64,000 bases of DNA from Staphylococcus argensis (GTDB lineage Bacteria; Bacillota; Bacilli; Staphylococcales; Staphylococcaceae), in NCBI RefSeq assembly GCF_002902305.1, contig NZ_PPPX01000016.1:41701-105700 (forward strand). The letters run 5' to 3'. Of the stretch, positions 1 through 9,352 are shown piece after piece. The first letter of the stretch is position 1. The number at the start of each line of letters is the position of its first letter. Below the pieces are notes generated by a model. The model saw nothing but the letters and a program-made list of their open reading frames with translations, ran no database searches and was not told the DNA's origin. The position numbers were made by a program, and so were the translations under genes.

Positions 1-1460
1 TTGCCTTTTTGAATAACACCTTTCGCACCTGTGCTTTTAAGTAACTCTTTATTCACATTGTCGTTATTTTTCAAAGTTACTCTTAGTCTTGTCGCACAAC
101 AGTCGACTATCTCAATATTATCTTTACTACCTAATCCTTCCACAATCGTTTTTGCACGATCTGTCGCACTCACTTGAGCAACCGCCTCTTCATCTTCTCT
201 ACCTGGTGTTTTAAAATTAAATTTAACAATCATAAATCTAAAAATAATATAGTAAAGAAGGAACCAAACGATACCAATAGGGATCACCAGTAAGAAGTTC
301 GTTTTACTATTACCTTGTAGTACGCCAAATAAGACATAATCAATAAAACCACCACTAAAGGTTTGACCAATAGTTATTCGGAAGATATCTGCCATCATAA
401 AAGCAAGACCATCTAAAAACGCATGAATAAGGTATAATACAGGCGCCACGAATAAGAAACTAAATTCGAGGGGTTCAGTAATCCCAGTTAAGAAAGAAGT
501 TAAAGCTGCTGATAACATTAGGCCACCTACAACCTTCTTATGTTCAGGTTTCGCTGTATGATAAATAGCTAAAGCTGCGCCACATAACCCAAACATCATT
601 GTTATAAATCTACCTGACATATATCGAGATATACCTGAATAATAATGCGTTACATGTGGATCTCCTAACTGCGCGAAGAAGATATTTTGAGTTCCTTGAA
701 CGATATGTCCTTTCACTTCTAACGAACCACCAAGTCCAGTCTGCCAAAATGGTAAATAGAAGATATGATGTAAGCCGAAGGGCCCTAATAATCTTAGTAT
801 AAATCCAAAGAAGAAAGTGCCTATAAATCCTGTCTTATCTACAATGCCACCTAATGCACTAATACCATGTTGAACAGATGGCCATATAAAGTACATAATG
901 ACACCAAGAAATATAGCACTAAAAGCAGTTATTATAGGAACAAAACGTGACCCACCAAAGAATCCTAGATAAGTAGGTAAAGTAATCTTGTTAAATTTAT
1001 TATGAAGTAACGCGGTCATAATACCCGTAATGATACCTCCAAAGACCCCTGTTTCCACTGTTTGAATCCCTAATGTCATACTCTGTCCTGCTTGAGCAAG
1101 ATGTGCTTCAGAAGCTAAATTATGAGTGATTTGTAATAAACCGTTCATCGTCGCATTCATGATTAAGAAACCAAGCATTGCAGCTAAGCCAGCTGTTCCT
1201 TTATCACTTCTTGCTAAACCAATTGCTACACCAATCGCAAAGATTACAGCTAAGTTTTGAAAGACAATACTCCCAGCCGAAGACATTATCGTAAAGACAT
1301 GTTGTAGAAATGCGATATCTAATATTGGATACGCTTTGACTGTATTTGGATTACTCAGCGCACCACCAATTCCAAGTAATATTCCAGCTGCAGGTAATAT
1401 CGCGATAGGTAACATGAAAGACTTCCCAAATTGTTGCGCTTTCTCAAAGAGTTTCTCCAT
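1..1460 (-). CDS. glcB: PTS glucose/glucoside permease EIICB(A), partial
   Basis: Membrane sugar permease of the phosphotransferase system: it imports and phosphorylates glucose or a glucoside. The reading frame starts at 1460 behind a strong GGAGG and leaves the window at position 1, so about 486 residues are visible. Residues 1 to about 400 are the polytopic EIIC domain; the start (MEKLFEKAQQFGKSFMLPIA) matches staphylococcal GlcB as I remember it, and a GITEPLEF motif typical of EIIC is present. The EIIB domain follows, with the phosphorylation site in CATRLR (Cys455). GlcB proteins usually continue into an EIIA domain, which would lie outside the window. A promoter is seen upstream. The family assignment is firm; glucose versus glucoside specificity is inferred. 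Confidence 0.9.
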   Translation of the reverse strand, partial: MEKLFEKAQQFGKSFMLPIAILPAAGILLGIGGALSNPNTVKAYPILDIAFLQHVFTIMSSAGSIVFQNLAVIFAIGVAIGLARSDKGTAGLAAMLGFLIMNATMNGLLQITHNLASEAHLAQAGQSMTLGIQTVETGVFGGIITGIMTALLHNKFNKITLPTYLGFFGGSRFVPIITAFSAIFLGVIMYFIWPSVQHGISALGGIVDKTGFIGTFFFGFILRLLGPFGLHHIFYLPFWQTGLGGSLEVKGHIVQGTQNIFFAQLGDPHVTHYYSGISRYMSGRFITMMFGLCGAALAIYHTAKPEHKKVVGGLMLSAALTSFLTGITEPLEFSFLFVAPVLYLIHAFLDGLAFMMADIFRITIGQTFSGGFIDYVLFGVLQGNSKTNFLLVIPIGIVWFLLYYIIFRFMIVKFNFKTPGREDEEAVAQVSATDRAKTIVEGLGSKDNIEIVDCCATRLRVTLKNNDNVNKELLKSTGAKGVIQKG

Positions 1461-1483
1461 TCCCGCCACCTCCGATTACTTTA

Positions 1484-1512
1484 AATATACCGTTTATGAA
1501 ATTGTTAATCAA
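1484..1512 (-). promoter_or_regulatory. Putative sigma-A promoter of glcB
   Basis: On the minus strand TTGATT (1507-1512) and TATATT (1484-1489) are separated by 17 bp and sit just upstream of the glcB ribosome binding site. No clear antiterminator hairpin of the GlcT type was seen. Confidence 0.5.
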
Positions 1513-1715
1513 TATAACTCATGACTTTGAAAATACTTTTCACAAATGGCTATGATAGCAACCTTGCCTCTACGATGTACACTTGCGCATTTTATTAAAT
1601 ATAAATTTTAACAGTTATGCATTCATAGCGATCATCTACGGACTATTCCCCACACATCTGAAATCTGGTGTTATGTTTAATACAGAGTTGAAATACTCTT
1701 AGGGAGGTGACTGAT

Positions 1716-1790
1716 ATGGTCGAAAAGATTATTGCGGTAATTAAATCAATTCTTGCTCCATTTGTATCAGGTGGCTTCCAAGACAAGTAA
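1716..1790 (+). CDS. 24-residue amphipathic peptide, phenol-soluble-modulin-like
   Basis: A very short frame with a near-perfect ribosome binding site (AGGGAGGTGA, 5 nt before the ATG). The peptide begins MVEKIIAVIKSILAPF and ends GGFQDK. It is formyl-Met initiated, leaderless, hydrophobic with spaced lysines, and ends in an acidic-lysine tail. This is the general design of alpha-type phenol-soluble modulins and delta-toxin of staphylococci, although it is not identical to any PSM I can recall. The downstream sequence (about 1800-1850) contains GACTG/CAGTC arms followed by a GGGG-T6 run that may end the transcript. It stands alone between divergently placed glcB and the peptidase gene. A type I toxin or a leader peptide is the alternative. 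The evidence is the RBS, size and amphipathic pattern only. Confidence 0.5.
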   Translation: MVEKIIAVIKSILAPFVSGGFQDK

Positions 1791-2076
1791 TTTCAACTGA
1801 GTGACTGATAACTCTTTTTCAATATCGTAAAGATACAGTCGGGGTTTTTTATTCATCCATGTTTCTACCTCGGCTGTATTTTTTTGTCTTATTATAGATT
1901 ACATAACCTCTCCCATCACGCTTCACAACCCTTTTCACAACCACTTGACTTCTAGCTAACTATTCTGTTTACGCATTAATATTTTTATTATAAAAGTTTT
2001 TGTCACAAGCAATATGTTTCACATCAATTTTACTCAACTAGTATACTTGAAATAGCTTAACAAAGGAGTGATAGGT

Positions 2077-3309
2077 ATGAGCACTTTCTCTAATGAAGAA
2101 AAGGTGCAGATCTTATCAGACATTGTGGCAATGAATACAGTGAATGATAACGAAATCGAGGTATGTAAATACTTACAGGACCTCTTCAAACAACACGGTA
2201 TCGACTCACGCATCCAAGAACTAGATGAGAATCGTGGCAACTTAATTGCCGAAATTGGTGAAGGTTCACCTGTACTTGGTATTTCTGGCCATATGGACGT
2301 TGTTCCTGAAGGTAAGCACGAACAGTGGACGTACGATCCTTTTACTCTGACAGAAGATGACGGTATGCTGTATGGTCGTGGTGCGGCTGATATGAAATCA
2401 GGGCTCGCCGCTTTAGCCATCGCAATGATTGAGATTAAAGAGAACGATTTACTGAAGAAAGGTCGCATTAAATTTATCGCGACAACGGGTGAAGAGAAAG
2501 CACAGCTTGGTTCTCAGAAAGCATATGAAGCTGGCGAAATGGACGATGTCGACGCCCTAGTCATCGCTGAACCTTGTCAGAACATGCTCGTGATTGCGCA
2601 CAAAGGTTCCATGGACTACCGCATTATCTCTAAAGGGCACGCTGCACATAGTTCTATGCCTGTGATAGGTAAAAATGCAATCTTACCGCTTATCGACTTC
2701 GTTAAAGATATCGACGACGCTTACCACCAAATCATCAAAGGTAATCGCAGTCAGTCGCTCGATTTAAGTGGTATGTATGATAAACTTGCACCGCAACTTC
2801 CTCAATCCATCGATCCTGAATATGTCAAAGACGTTATTGAAGGATTAGTGATTAGCAATACGGTCATCTCAGGTGGTACGCAAGTTAACTCTGTACCTGA
2901 CTCTGCAGAAGCTGAATTCAACATCCGTACGATTCCGGAATACAATAATGAGAAAGTGAAACAACTCTTTAATGAGACATTAGATAAACACAATCAAAAT
3001 GGTGCAGAACTTGAAAGCGATCTTTATCTCGACCTAGAGTCTGTGCTCACGAATGGTAACAATGACCTCGTGAAATATGGCAAATCCATCGCAGACCGTA
3101 AATTCAATGATACTTTCAAAGCAGCACCAACTGTCGCGATCACAGATGCCTCTAACTTACTACGCGACAAAGATGAGAACTTCCCATTCATCGTGTTTGG
3201 CCCTGGTAAGAACCCACATCAAATCGATGAATGTGTGCGTAAAGATAAATATCTCGACTTCACTGAGTATTATGTTGAACTCTTTACGACTTATCTTGAA
3301 AATAGCTAA
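2077..3309 (+). CDS. dapE: M20 family metallopeptidase, ArgE/DapE type
   Basis: Zinc-dependent amidohydrolase of about 410 residues, the usual size for staphylococcal proteins annotated as succinyl-diaminopimelate desuccinylase. Visible family motifs in order are SGHMDVVP (metal His and catalytic Asp), GRGAADMKSG (bridging Asp), TTGEE (catalytic Glu), VIAEP and HAAHSSMP (dimerisation-domain His), then a C-terminal GPGKNPHQIDE (metal His). The ATG at 2077 is chosen over a GTG at 2068 because AAAGGAGTG lies at the right distance before it. The gene is monocistronic. Its true substrate is uncertain: staphylococci use the acetyl-DAP route for lysine, so a general peptidase or deacylase role is possible. 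The symbol follows common annotation practice rather than demonstrated activity. Confidence 0.8.
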   Translation: MSTFSNEEKVQILSDIVAMNTVNDNEIEVCKYLQDLFKQHGIDSRIQELDENRGNLIAEIGEGSPVLGISGHMDVVPEGKHEQWTYDPFTLTEDDGMLYGRGAADMKSGLAALAIAMIEIKENDLLKKGRIKFIATTGEEKAQLGSQKAYEAGEMDDVDALVIAEPCQNMLVIAHKGSMDYRIISKGHAAHSSMPVIGKNAILPLIDFVKDIDDAYHQIIKGNRSQSLDLSGMYDKLAPQLPQSIDPEYVKDVIEGLVISNTVISGGTQVNSVPDSAEAEFNIRTIPEYNNEKVKQLFNETLDKHNQNGAELESDLYLDLESVLTNGNNDLVKYGKSIADRKFNDTFKAAPTVAITDASNLLRDKDENFPFIVFGPGKNPHQIDECVRKDKYLDFTEYYVELFTTYLENS

Positions 3310-3334
3310 TGTGTTAAGTGAAGTAAGTTGTTAT

Positions 3335-3464
3335 ATTTTCAATATTTTAACTCTCCCTTGCTTAGTGGACCACACTCAACTAATTAATGACACCTTATAG
3401 GTATCATTAATGGATTTTCGTTGTGGTCTTGATCACTCAAGCGTGTCGAGTCGATATTGAAAAT
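3335..3464 (+). repeat. Dispersed structured element, copy 1
   Basis: First of six related intergenic elements. Nested complementary arms are ATTTTCAATAT (3335-3345) with ATATTGAAAAT (3454-3464), then GACCACA (3368-3374) with TGTGGTC (3422-3428), enclosing CTCAACTAAT, a local hairpin (TAATGACACC with GGTATCATTA) and TGGATTTTCG. The shared loops together with arms that differ between copies suggest a conserved secondary structure. Confidence 0.7.
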
Positions 3465-3581
3465 ACGTCTAATTTGACTTAACCTTTTCAATTATAATTT
3501 TAGTTATAATTCTATAATCTTAGAAGTTCAGAGTTGAACAAAGAATTTATATTTCAATCTTAACTCTCTTAATATTAATCG

Positions 3582-3618
3582 ATTCACCCCTCACTATGTG
3601 ATGTAGTGAGGGGTGAAT
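3582..3618. repeat. Perfect inverted repeat
   Basis: ATTCACCCCTCACTA and its exact complement are separated by a 7-nt loop. There is no T-run on either side, so it is not an obvious terminator. It lies in the gap between the convergent peptidase and permease genes; the rest of that gap shows no gene. Confidence 0.6.
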
Positions 3619-3756
3619 TATATGTCGATGGTTCGCGCCATCGAAATTGTGTTAAGAGGAACGCCGTTTTACCTCAGACCGAAGCGCTAAAGCTAAAGAC
3701 ACTTTCTACAATCAACTTACAATGGCCCCCCCTTCTCACCACACTCACTCAACATA

Positions 3757-3802
3757 CAAAAACACCCCACAGCTGGAGTGTGCTTTCCAACTATGGGGTG
3801 TC
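3757..3802 (-). terminator. Rho-independent terminator of the permease gene
   Basis: On the minus strand ACACCCCATAGTTGGA pairs with an imperfect complement ending TGTGGGGTGT, followed by a T-run. It lies 13 bp past the stop of the permease gene. Confidence 0.75.
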
Positions 3803-3814
3803 GCGCGCATCAAA

Positions 3815-5482
3815 TTATGCTTTTTGTGCTTTTTTCTCAGCTTTTTTAGCTGCTTTCTCACGTTTACGTTCTTCTCGTAATTTCTTACGCATTTTCTTAT
3901 TGATTTTTTGTGCATTCTTATAATATTTACTTTCGAAGTAACTAGATGAACCAATGTAATAGAAGATTAACGCTACAATCGCAATGACTAAGAAGTCGTA
4001 TGGGTAATGGATTAAGTTGATACCTTTGAATTCTTTACTACCGATGAATGATAGTAATGCAAGAATTACTAAGTACACGATAATCCATAAACTACCCCCG
4101 ATTTGTTTCGTCGTATTCTTCCAGTTCATCTTATACTCGTAGAAGAAATAAATCGGTAATCCGAGAATGATAATAAAGATTACTTCTGCTGTCGTTGGCC
4201 ACATTGCCCAATAGATAGCAAGTGAAGCCAAGACGAATGAGAATGGTGCCATAAATTTCAACATACCTGCTCTGAATGGGCGATGTAGCTTAGGACCCAT
4301 TTTACGTAAAGCAATAACCGTCGTAGGACCTGTGAGATAGGCTACTAACGTCGCTGTTGAAATTACGCTGGCTAACGTACCCCAATCACGGAATAACGTT
4401 ACCATTACCATACTGATAATCGCGTTAAAAGCAATCGCAATACGCGGAATGTTGTATTTCTTGTTAATCTTACCTAAGAATTTAGGAATATGACCATTCT
4501 GTTCCATCGCTTGTAACACACGTCCTGTTACAGCGACGAATGATACACCTGTACCGAATGGCGAAACTACCGCTTCAATATAAAGCAGAATTGCGAGCCA
4601 GTTCAAGCTCAATAAGATCGCCATGTCAGCGAATGGTGAGTTAAAGTTAATACCACTCCAACCATGTTCATGTAACATACCTGTTGGCATAGACGTGATA
4701 AACGTACTTTGTAGGATGATGTAAAGTACGGCACTAATCACGAGCGAAATCACTACACCACGTGCGATATTCTTCTCAGGTTTGTACACTTCAGACCCCA
4801 TGTTAATGATCGTCTGGAAGGCGTTGAATGAGAAGATAATCCCTGAGGCAGTAGTTGCCGCAAAGATTGGCGCACTACCGTATGGCATAAATTGATTAAT
4901 AGAGTGACCATAGTTCCCTGTATGGAAACCAGATAACATCAACATGATAATTGTTAATAATGGCACACCTAATTTGAATACTGAAATTAGGCTTGTAAAT
5001 GATGTTAAAAGTTTCACTGACCAATAGTTAAGTAATGAGAATACCGCGATAATCACATAAACTGCGATTAACCCTACGGTACTGATTTGGCCATTGTGCA
5101 TTAAATGACCCATGAACTTAGCCCAGTCCCAAGGCCATGAACTCATGTATTGAACAGCAGATACTGCTTCGATCGGAATGATAGTAACAAGTGACACCCA
5201 GTTCGCCCATGATGCGATAAAGCCGAGTAACGAACCGTGCGTATATTGCGCGTAGTTACTCATTCCACCGGATTGCGGGAACATGACACCAATCTCGATA
5301 TAGTTATATGCGATCGTCCCGATAACGATGAAACCAATAATCCATGAGAGGATCGCAGCTGGACCTGCAATAGATGATGCTTCCCAGGCACCAAAGAGCC
5401 AGCCCGAACCAATTAACGAACCGAGTCCGAGTAATATAAGTTGTGGTAAATTAATCTTACCTTTGTGTTTATCTTGTGACAT
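3815..5482 (-). CDS. APC-family amino-acid permease
   Basis: Integral membrane amino-acid:proton symporter of about 555 residues with some 12 hydrophobic segments. The N-terminal segment carries the APC signature GSLIGSGWLFG followed by AGPAAILSW, as in the Bacillus subtilis aspartate-type carrier YveA, to which the overall pattern is closest in memory. The C-terminus is a long cytosolic lysine/arginine/alanine tail. The ATG at 5482 is chosen because AGGAGTT precedes it; an upstream in-frame ATG at 5518 lacks a good RBS. It is a single-gene unit with its own terminator. A CRE-like palindrome lies 280 bp upstream. Substrate is inferred only at the level of an amino acid. Confidence 0.85.
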   Translation of the reverse strand: MSQDKHKGKINLPQLILLGLGSLIGSGWLFGAWEASSIAGPAAILSWIIGFIVIGTIAYNYIEIGVMFPQSGGMSNYAQYTHGSLLGFIASWANWVSLVTIIPIEAVSAVQYMSSWPWDWAKFMGHLMHNGQISTVGLIAVYVIIAVFSLLNYWSVKLLTSFTSLISVFKLGVPLLTIIMLMLSGFHTGNYGHSINQFMPYGSAPIFAATTASGIIFSFNAFQTIINMGSEVYKPEKNIARGVVISLVISAVLYIILQSTFITSMPTGMLHEHGWSGINFNSPFADMAILLSLNWLAILLYIEAVVSPFGTGVSFVAVTGRVLQAMEQNGHIPKFLGKINKKYNIPRIAIAFNAIISMVMVTLFRDWGTLASVISTATLVAYLTGPTTVIALRKMGPKLHRPFRAGMLKFMAPFSFVLASLAIYWAMWPTTAEVIFIIILGLPIYFFYEYKMNWKNTTKQIGGSLWIIVYLVILALLSFIGSKEFKGINLIHYPYDFLVIAIVALIFYYIGSSSYFESKYYKNAQKINKKMRKKLREERKREKAAKKAEKKAQKA

Positions 5483-5760
5483 AATAACTCCTATTTCTCT
5501 TATATTCATGATAGTCAAAGCACTGCAAATCGTTAACGATTATACAATGCGTTGCATACTTTGCTATTATACTCTAAAACGCAATATCGTCAAATCAGTA
5601 CCTACAGCAGATGAGTTATTCATTCTGTTGTATTAATATACGAAATAATGGCTTTGAATGCATATCACTCAACTATGTAGGATACTGCTTAAACACTTGT
5701 AGTCAGCATTATAAAAGATAATTTTTACACGTTACTAAAATATGCATTAAAGTGAATTTA

Positions 5761-5778
5761 TTGTAAGCGCTTTTACAA
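5761..5778. promoter_or_regulatory. CRE-like (CcpA) palindrome
   Basis: TTGTAAGCGCTTTTACAA resembles a catabolite-responsive element with an AGCGCT core and TTGTAA arms, but departs from the strict consensus by an insertion in the right half. The nearest gene start is the permease, 280 bp away, so function is uncertain. Confidence 0.4.
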
Positions 5779-5875
5779 ATTAAAATATCTTCTAAACTAC
5801 TAGAGCGCCATTGATTATAGCGATTTTATAAATTATTAGAGTTTAATTTTACACTTTTAACTAAAATCTAAATAG

Positions 5876-5925
5876 AAAAAGTAGTATACGCATCAAAACA
5901 GTAAAAGTTCTTGCGCATACTACTT
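5876..5925 (-). terminator. Terminator of the capA-like gene
   Basis: GTAGTATACGCA (5881-5892) pairs with TGCGCATACTAC (5912-5923) with one mismatch, and is followed on the minus strand by a C-T5 run. Confidence 0.65.
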
Positions 5926-6002
5926 CAAAACATGTAACTCAAATCATGATAACACATCATTTGTCTATTCTATTGTAGATAAACGTACCCAATACTATCC
6001 TC

Positions 6003-7124
6003 TTATTTGCGGAATTTCTCATCAATTGTATCGTTGTTAATGTCATTGAGTCGATCCACACTCACATGGCTGCCTTTCTTATAATTGAGACGATGTTTCT
6101 TCGCCAGCTTCTCTTTATAATCTTCAAGCGGTATCATCTTAAAGTGCGCCTTACCTTTGTGTGTCTTCGCGTTCTGCGGCTCATAGTGTGTTACGACTGC
6201 ACACCACTTCACATTCTTCACTTTCGTCTTCGCATTCTTATCTAAATCAAAGTGTAAGTTACCGCCGAGAATATTGTTCTCATCACCCGTAGCCTGACCG
6301 TTAAGGAAGTTACCTAACGAGTAAGCAACAAGCGTCTTATTACCGTCTTTCCCTTTCATCCATTGCATTGGCTGAATGACATGAGGATGTGTACCGATAA
6401 TGACATCTGCACCTTGATCAGCGATATAATGCGCGTAATCTTTCTGCTTGTCAGTCACTTTATGCGTGCCTTCTTTACCCCAGTGCGCTGACACCATCAC
6501 GACATCGCTGACTTTCTTCGCTTGCGCAATATCTCTCTTGATGAGCTTCTTGTCAAAGCGATTAATATTATACTTGTGATCAGGATGGATACCATTCGTA
6601 CCATATGTATAGCTGACGAGCGCCACTTTCGTACCATTCACATTCTTCACTGTAATATGGTCACGTTCTTTCTGGCTGCGGTATGTTCCTGTATAGGTCG
6701 CTTGGTCTTTCAAATGATCCCAAATACTGAGCTCATTGTACAAGCCACTCATCCCTTGGTCGAGTGCGTGGTTATTAGAGCCATTGACGAGGTTGAAACC
6801 TGTATCGATTATATCTCCTGCCACTGCACTTGGTGTGTTAAACCGCTTAAAACCATGGAACGGTTTATCATCTCCACCCATTGGCGATTCTTGGTTGATA
6901 AAGGAAATATCTGCTGATGACATACGTTGCTTCAAAGGTTCATACATCGGTTTAAAATCATAGGAACCATCGACTTGTCGAGCATCATTGTAGACTGCTG
7001 GATGAATCAAATTGTCTCCCACTGCTTCTACGGAGATCTCATCATCTTTCGCGCATGCTTGAGAGAAGCCCATTACGCCTACACATAAGACAAACAATAT
7101 GATTGAAGTAAATAATTTCCTCAT
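6003..7124 (-). CDS. CapA-type metallophosphatase-like protein
   Basis: Exported protein of 373 residues in the CapA/PgsA family, named for poly-gamma-glutamate capsule synthesis or retention but widespread with unknown roles. A hydrophobic N-terminal segment with a cysteine in FSQAC could be a signal anchor or an atypical lipobox. The family motifs appear in order: AVGDNLIH, FINQESP, GSNNHALDQG, VSAHWGKEGTH and GTHPHVIQP, the metal-binding and active-site positions of the metallophosphatase-like fold. No cap/pgs neighbours are present, so capsule synthesis should not be assumed. The ribosome binding site is weak. It is monocistronic with its own terminator. Family firm, function inferred. 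Confidence 0.8.
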   Translation of the reverse strand: MRKLFTSIILFVLCVGVMGFSQACAKDDEISVEAVGDNLIHPAVYNDARQVDGSYDFKPMYEPLKQRMSSADISFINQESPMGGDDKPFHGFKRFNTPSAVAGDIIDTGFNLVNGSNNHALDQGMSGLYNELSIWDHLKDQATYTGTYRSQKERDHITVKNVNGTKVALVSYTYGTNGIHPDHKYNINRFDKKLIKRDIAQAKKVSDVVMVSAHWGKEGTHKVTDKQKDYAHYIADQGADVIIGTHPHVIQPMQWMKGKDGNKTLVAYSLGNFLNGQATGDENNILGGNLHFDLDKNAKTKVKNVKWCAVVTHYEPQNAKTHKGKAHFKMIPLEDYKEKLAKKHRLNYKKGSHVSVDRLNDINNDTIDEKFRK

Positions 7125-7300
7125 TAACTTTATCTCGCTTTCTATATATTTTATAAAAGTAAATCTTATCCTTAATATAACAAAAACATAAAATAAGTAT
7201 AGTCTTTTTAAGAAAATAGTTAAAAAAGCCTACAGTTTCTTGCGCTGTGGAGTAGGGTAAAATGAGAACTAAGAATCATTACTCGAGGAGTGAGAACTAA

Positions 7301-7984
7301 GTGGAATATTTAACATATGGAGATCATGAAGAACAATTTATTGAAGTTTATCAAACTGACGAAAGCACACATTGGTTAGCTGTCGTGCATGGCGGATATT
7401 GGCGTCAACGTATTAGTGTAGAGAAGATGCATCCGTTTGTAGAAAAGCTCGTTAACCTAGGCTTTAATGTCATTAATATTGAATATCGTCGTGGCGAACA
7501 TCCTTGGCCGACACCGGAAACAGATGTGCAACAAGCGCTTGAAACATTCAAATCATCTGAGTACTACCCGGAACAAGGACAACTCACTGTCATCGGTCAT
7601 TCAGTTGGAGGGCAACTCGCGTTTAACAATGCGCAATATGCCGACTACATTGTGGCACTCGGTCCAGTCACAGATGTGAAATTCACACGCGATCACCATC
7701 TCGGCGACGATGCAGCTCAGGAATACTTCGGTGACATGTCAGACGATGCGCTATACCAAGCATCACCTCTCTCACGTCTACCTCTGAATGTCCCTACGCT
7801 TATTCTGCATGGTGTAGATGACGATAAGGTACTTATCGATACGACTTTCGATTACATTGAACAGAACGAGGGCGATGTAATTGATTTACTTGCGCCTGCC
7901 AAGCTTGACCACATGGTAGCAATTGAACCCGATATGCCGTTCTTCGATCATATGGTAGACTGGATTCGTAATCATTCTTTATAA
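7301..7984 (+). CDS. Alpha/beta hydrolase, kynurenine-formamidase-like
   Basis: Cytosolic serine hydrolase of 227 residues. HGGYW near residue 31 is the oxyanion motif of the kynurenine formamidase/BD-FAE group, the nucleophile elbow is GHSVGG, and the likely acid and base are in GVDDDKV and LDHMV near the C-terminus. The start is a GTG at 7301 with GAGGAGTGAG seven bases upstream; the 10-bp string GAGAACTAAG is repeated on both sides of this RBS. The nucleoside hydrolase gene begins 35 bp downstream on the same strand with its own RBS, so the two probably form an operon for salvage or degradation. No other tryptophan catabolic genes are seen, so formamidase activity on kynurenine is unlikely to be its specific job. 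Confidence 0.75.
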   Translation: MEYLTYGDHEEQFIEVYQTDESTHWLAVVHGGYWRQRISVEKMHPFVEKLVNLGFNVINIEYRRGEHPWPTPETDVQQALETFKSSEYYPEQGQLTVIGHSVGGQLAFNNAQYADYIVALGPVTDVKFTRDHHLGDDAAQEYFGDMSDDALYQASPLSRLPLNVPTLILHGVDDDKVLIDTTFDYIEQNEGDVIDLLAPAKLDHMVAIEPDMPFFDHMVDWIRNHSL

Positions 7985-8019
7985 CAGAATCATAGACGAA
8001 CATATGAGGAGGACGACAA

Positions 8020-8964
8020 GTGAAACCGGTATACTTCAACCACGATGGTGGCGTAGATGATTTAGTTTCATTATTTTTATTACTTCAAATGGAAGAGATT
8101 GACTTAATTGGTGTTAGCGCGATTGGTGCTGATAGCTACATTGAACCTGCTGTCAGTGCTTCAGAGAAGATTGTTCAACGCTTCGGACGAGAACGCATTG
8201 AAATCGCCGCTTCGAAAGCACGAGGCAAGAATCCTTTTCCAAAAGAATGGCGCATGCACGCATTCTTCGTAGATGAACTACCTGTCTTAAATGAAAGTTA
8301 TGACGCTAGTGAGAAAGATATTACAGCTCATGCGGAAGCCTATCAAGATATTATCGATAAAGTCACACAAAGCAAAGCTCCGGTAACACTGTTATTTACG
8401 GGTCCACTAACCGATTTAGCGCAAGCACTCACAGTGGATCCGTCCATCACTTCACACATTGAACGTTTAGTATGGATGGGCGGGACATTTTTAGAGAAAG
8501 GTAATGTCGAAGAGCCTGAACATGACGGCACGGCTGAGTGGAACGCATTCTGGGATCCCGAAGCTGTGGCGACTGTCTTTAACTCAGACATTGAAATTGA
8601 TATGGTCGCCCTAGAAAGTACCAACCAAGTTCCCCTAACGTGGGAAGTACGTCAAATGTGGGCACGTGAACGTCAGTATATCGGTGTTGATTTCCTAGGT
8701 GTAAGTTACGCAGCGATGCCACCCTTAACGCATTTCCAAACCAACTCTACCTATTTCTTGTGGGATGTGCTAACGACAGCATATACCGGAGAGGCTTCTC
8801 TCGCTCACAAACACACGGTCAAAGCAGCGGTAGTGACTGAAGGTCCGAGCCAAGGTCGCACGTATATCGATGACACACATGGTCGCTTAGTAGGCGTCGT
8901 TGATGATGTCAATCGTGACGATTTCTTCCGCTACATTACTGATTTAGCTAAAAAAGCAAACTAG
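8020..8964 (+). CDS. Inosine/uridine-preferring nucleoside hydrolase family protein
   Basis: Hydrolase of 314 residues that would split ribonucleosides into base and ribose. The family N-terminal calcium-binding motif, normally DxDxxxDD, reads NHDGGVDD here, so the first aspartate is an asparagine. TGPLTDLAQAL and WNAFWDPEA correspond to the other conserved ligand regions. Start is GTG at 8020 behind AGGAGGACG. It is the second gene of a pair with the upstream alpha/beta hydrolase. The Asp-to-Asn change at a normally metal-coordinating position may alter metal use or substrate choice. Family assignment firm, substrate unknown. Confidence 0.8.
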   Translation: MKPVYFNHDGGVDDLVSLFLLLQMEEIDLIGVSAIGADSYIEPAVSASEKIVQRFGRERIEIAASKARGKNPFPKEWRMHAFFVDELPVLNESYDASEKDITAHAEAYQDIIDKVTQSKAPVTLLFTGPLTDLAQALTVDPSITSHIERLVWMGGTFLEKGNVEEPEHDGTAEWNAFWDPEAVATVFNSDIEIDMVALESTNQVPLTWEVRQMWARERQYIGVDFLGVSYAAMPPLTHFQTNSTYFLWDVLTTAYTGEASLAHKHTVKAAVVTEGPSQGRTYIDDTHGRLVGVVDDVNRDDFFRYITDLAKKAN

Positions 8965-9109
8965 TGTCAGAGGTCGTTAATTAAGAATGGTGCGGCAATT
9001 CTTGTGCGTTCAAATTGTACATTAGCACCATGTTCGACCTATCTCACCCATAAAAAATAAAATAAAAGAAGTGCTGAGTGGTGGGAGAATCATATGATTA
9101 AATAATTTA

Positions 9110-9206
9110 TTTTCAATGACAATCCGACACACCTGTGGGACTAATGTCACAGCGATAATCCATTTTTCGAGCTTATAAGAATTAATTGAATGCCTCCCAA
9201 CGCGGT
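9110..9206 (-). repeat. Dispersed structured element, degenerate copy 2
   Basis: On the minus strand the conserved TGGATT-TCGCTGTGAC and GTGTGTCG segments are present, but the outer arms no longer pair well, so this looks like a decayed copy. The second repeat type begins directly next to it. Confidence 0.5.
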
Positions 9207-9300
9207 AGCTGTCTGAATTCGAGATGGTTATCGCTTTCTTGAACTCTAGTCACCCTCGCGGGGGCAGGACAACGAAATCAAAGATTTCTGTCCTGCTCCC
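9201..9300 (+). repeat. Second dispersed repeat type, copy A
   Basis: About 100 bp shared with 40261-40363: GTAGCTGTCTG, a spacer with CGCTTTCT and AGTCA, then a hairpin with GGGGGCAGGACAACGAAATC opposite GATTTCTGTCCTGCTCCC. The other copy has GTGAGACT and TGTCTCGC in the arms, so pairing is kept while sequence differs. Confidence 0.65.
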
Positions 9301-9307
9301 CCACACG

Positions 9308-9352
9308 AAAAGGTCCTTAATTGAGCCATTCAAAGCTCAATCAAGGACCTCT
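9308..9352 (-). terminator. Terminator of the MFS gene, possibly bidirectional
   Basis: AGGTCCTTAATTGAGC pairs with GCTCAATCAAGGACCT around an 8-nt loop, with T-rich sequence on both sides. Confidence 0.75.

Larger units (their letters stand above)
5483..6002. other. AT-rich intergenic region with a CRE-like site
   Basis: No gene was found. The region holds the permease promoter area, a CRE-like palindrome at 5761-5778 and the terminator of the capA-like gene near 5880-5925. Confidence 0.6.
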
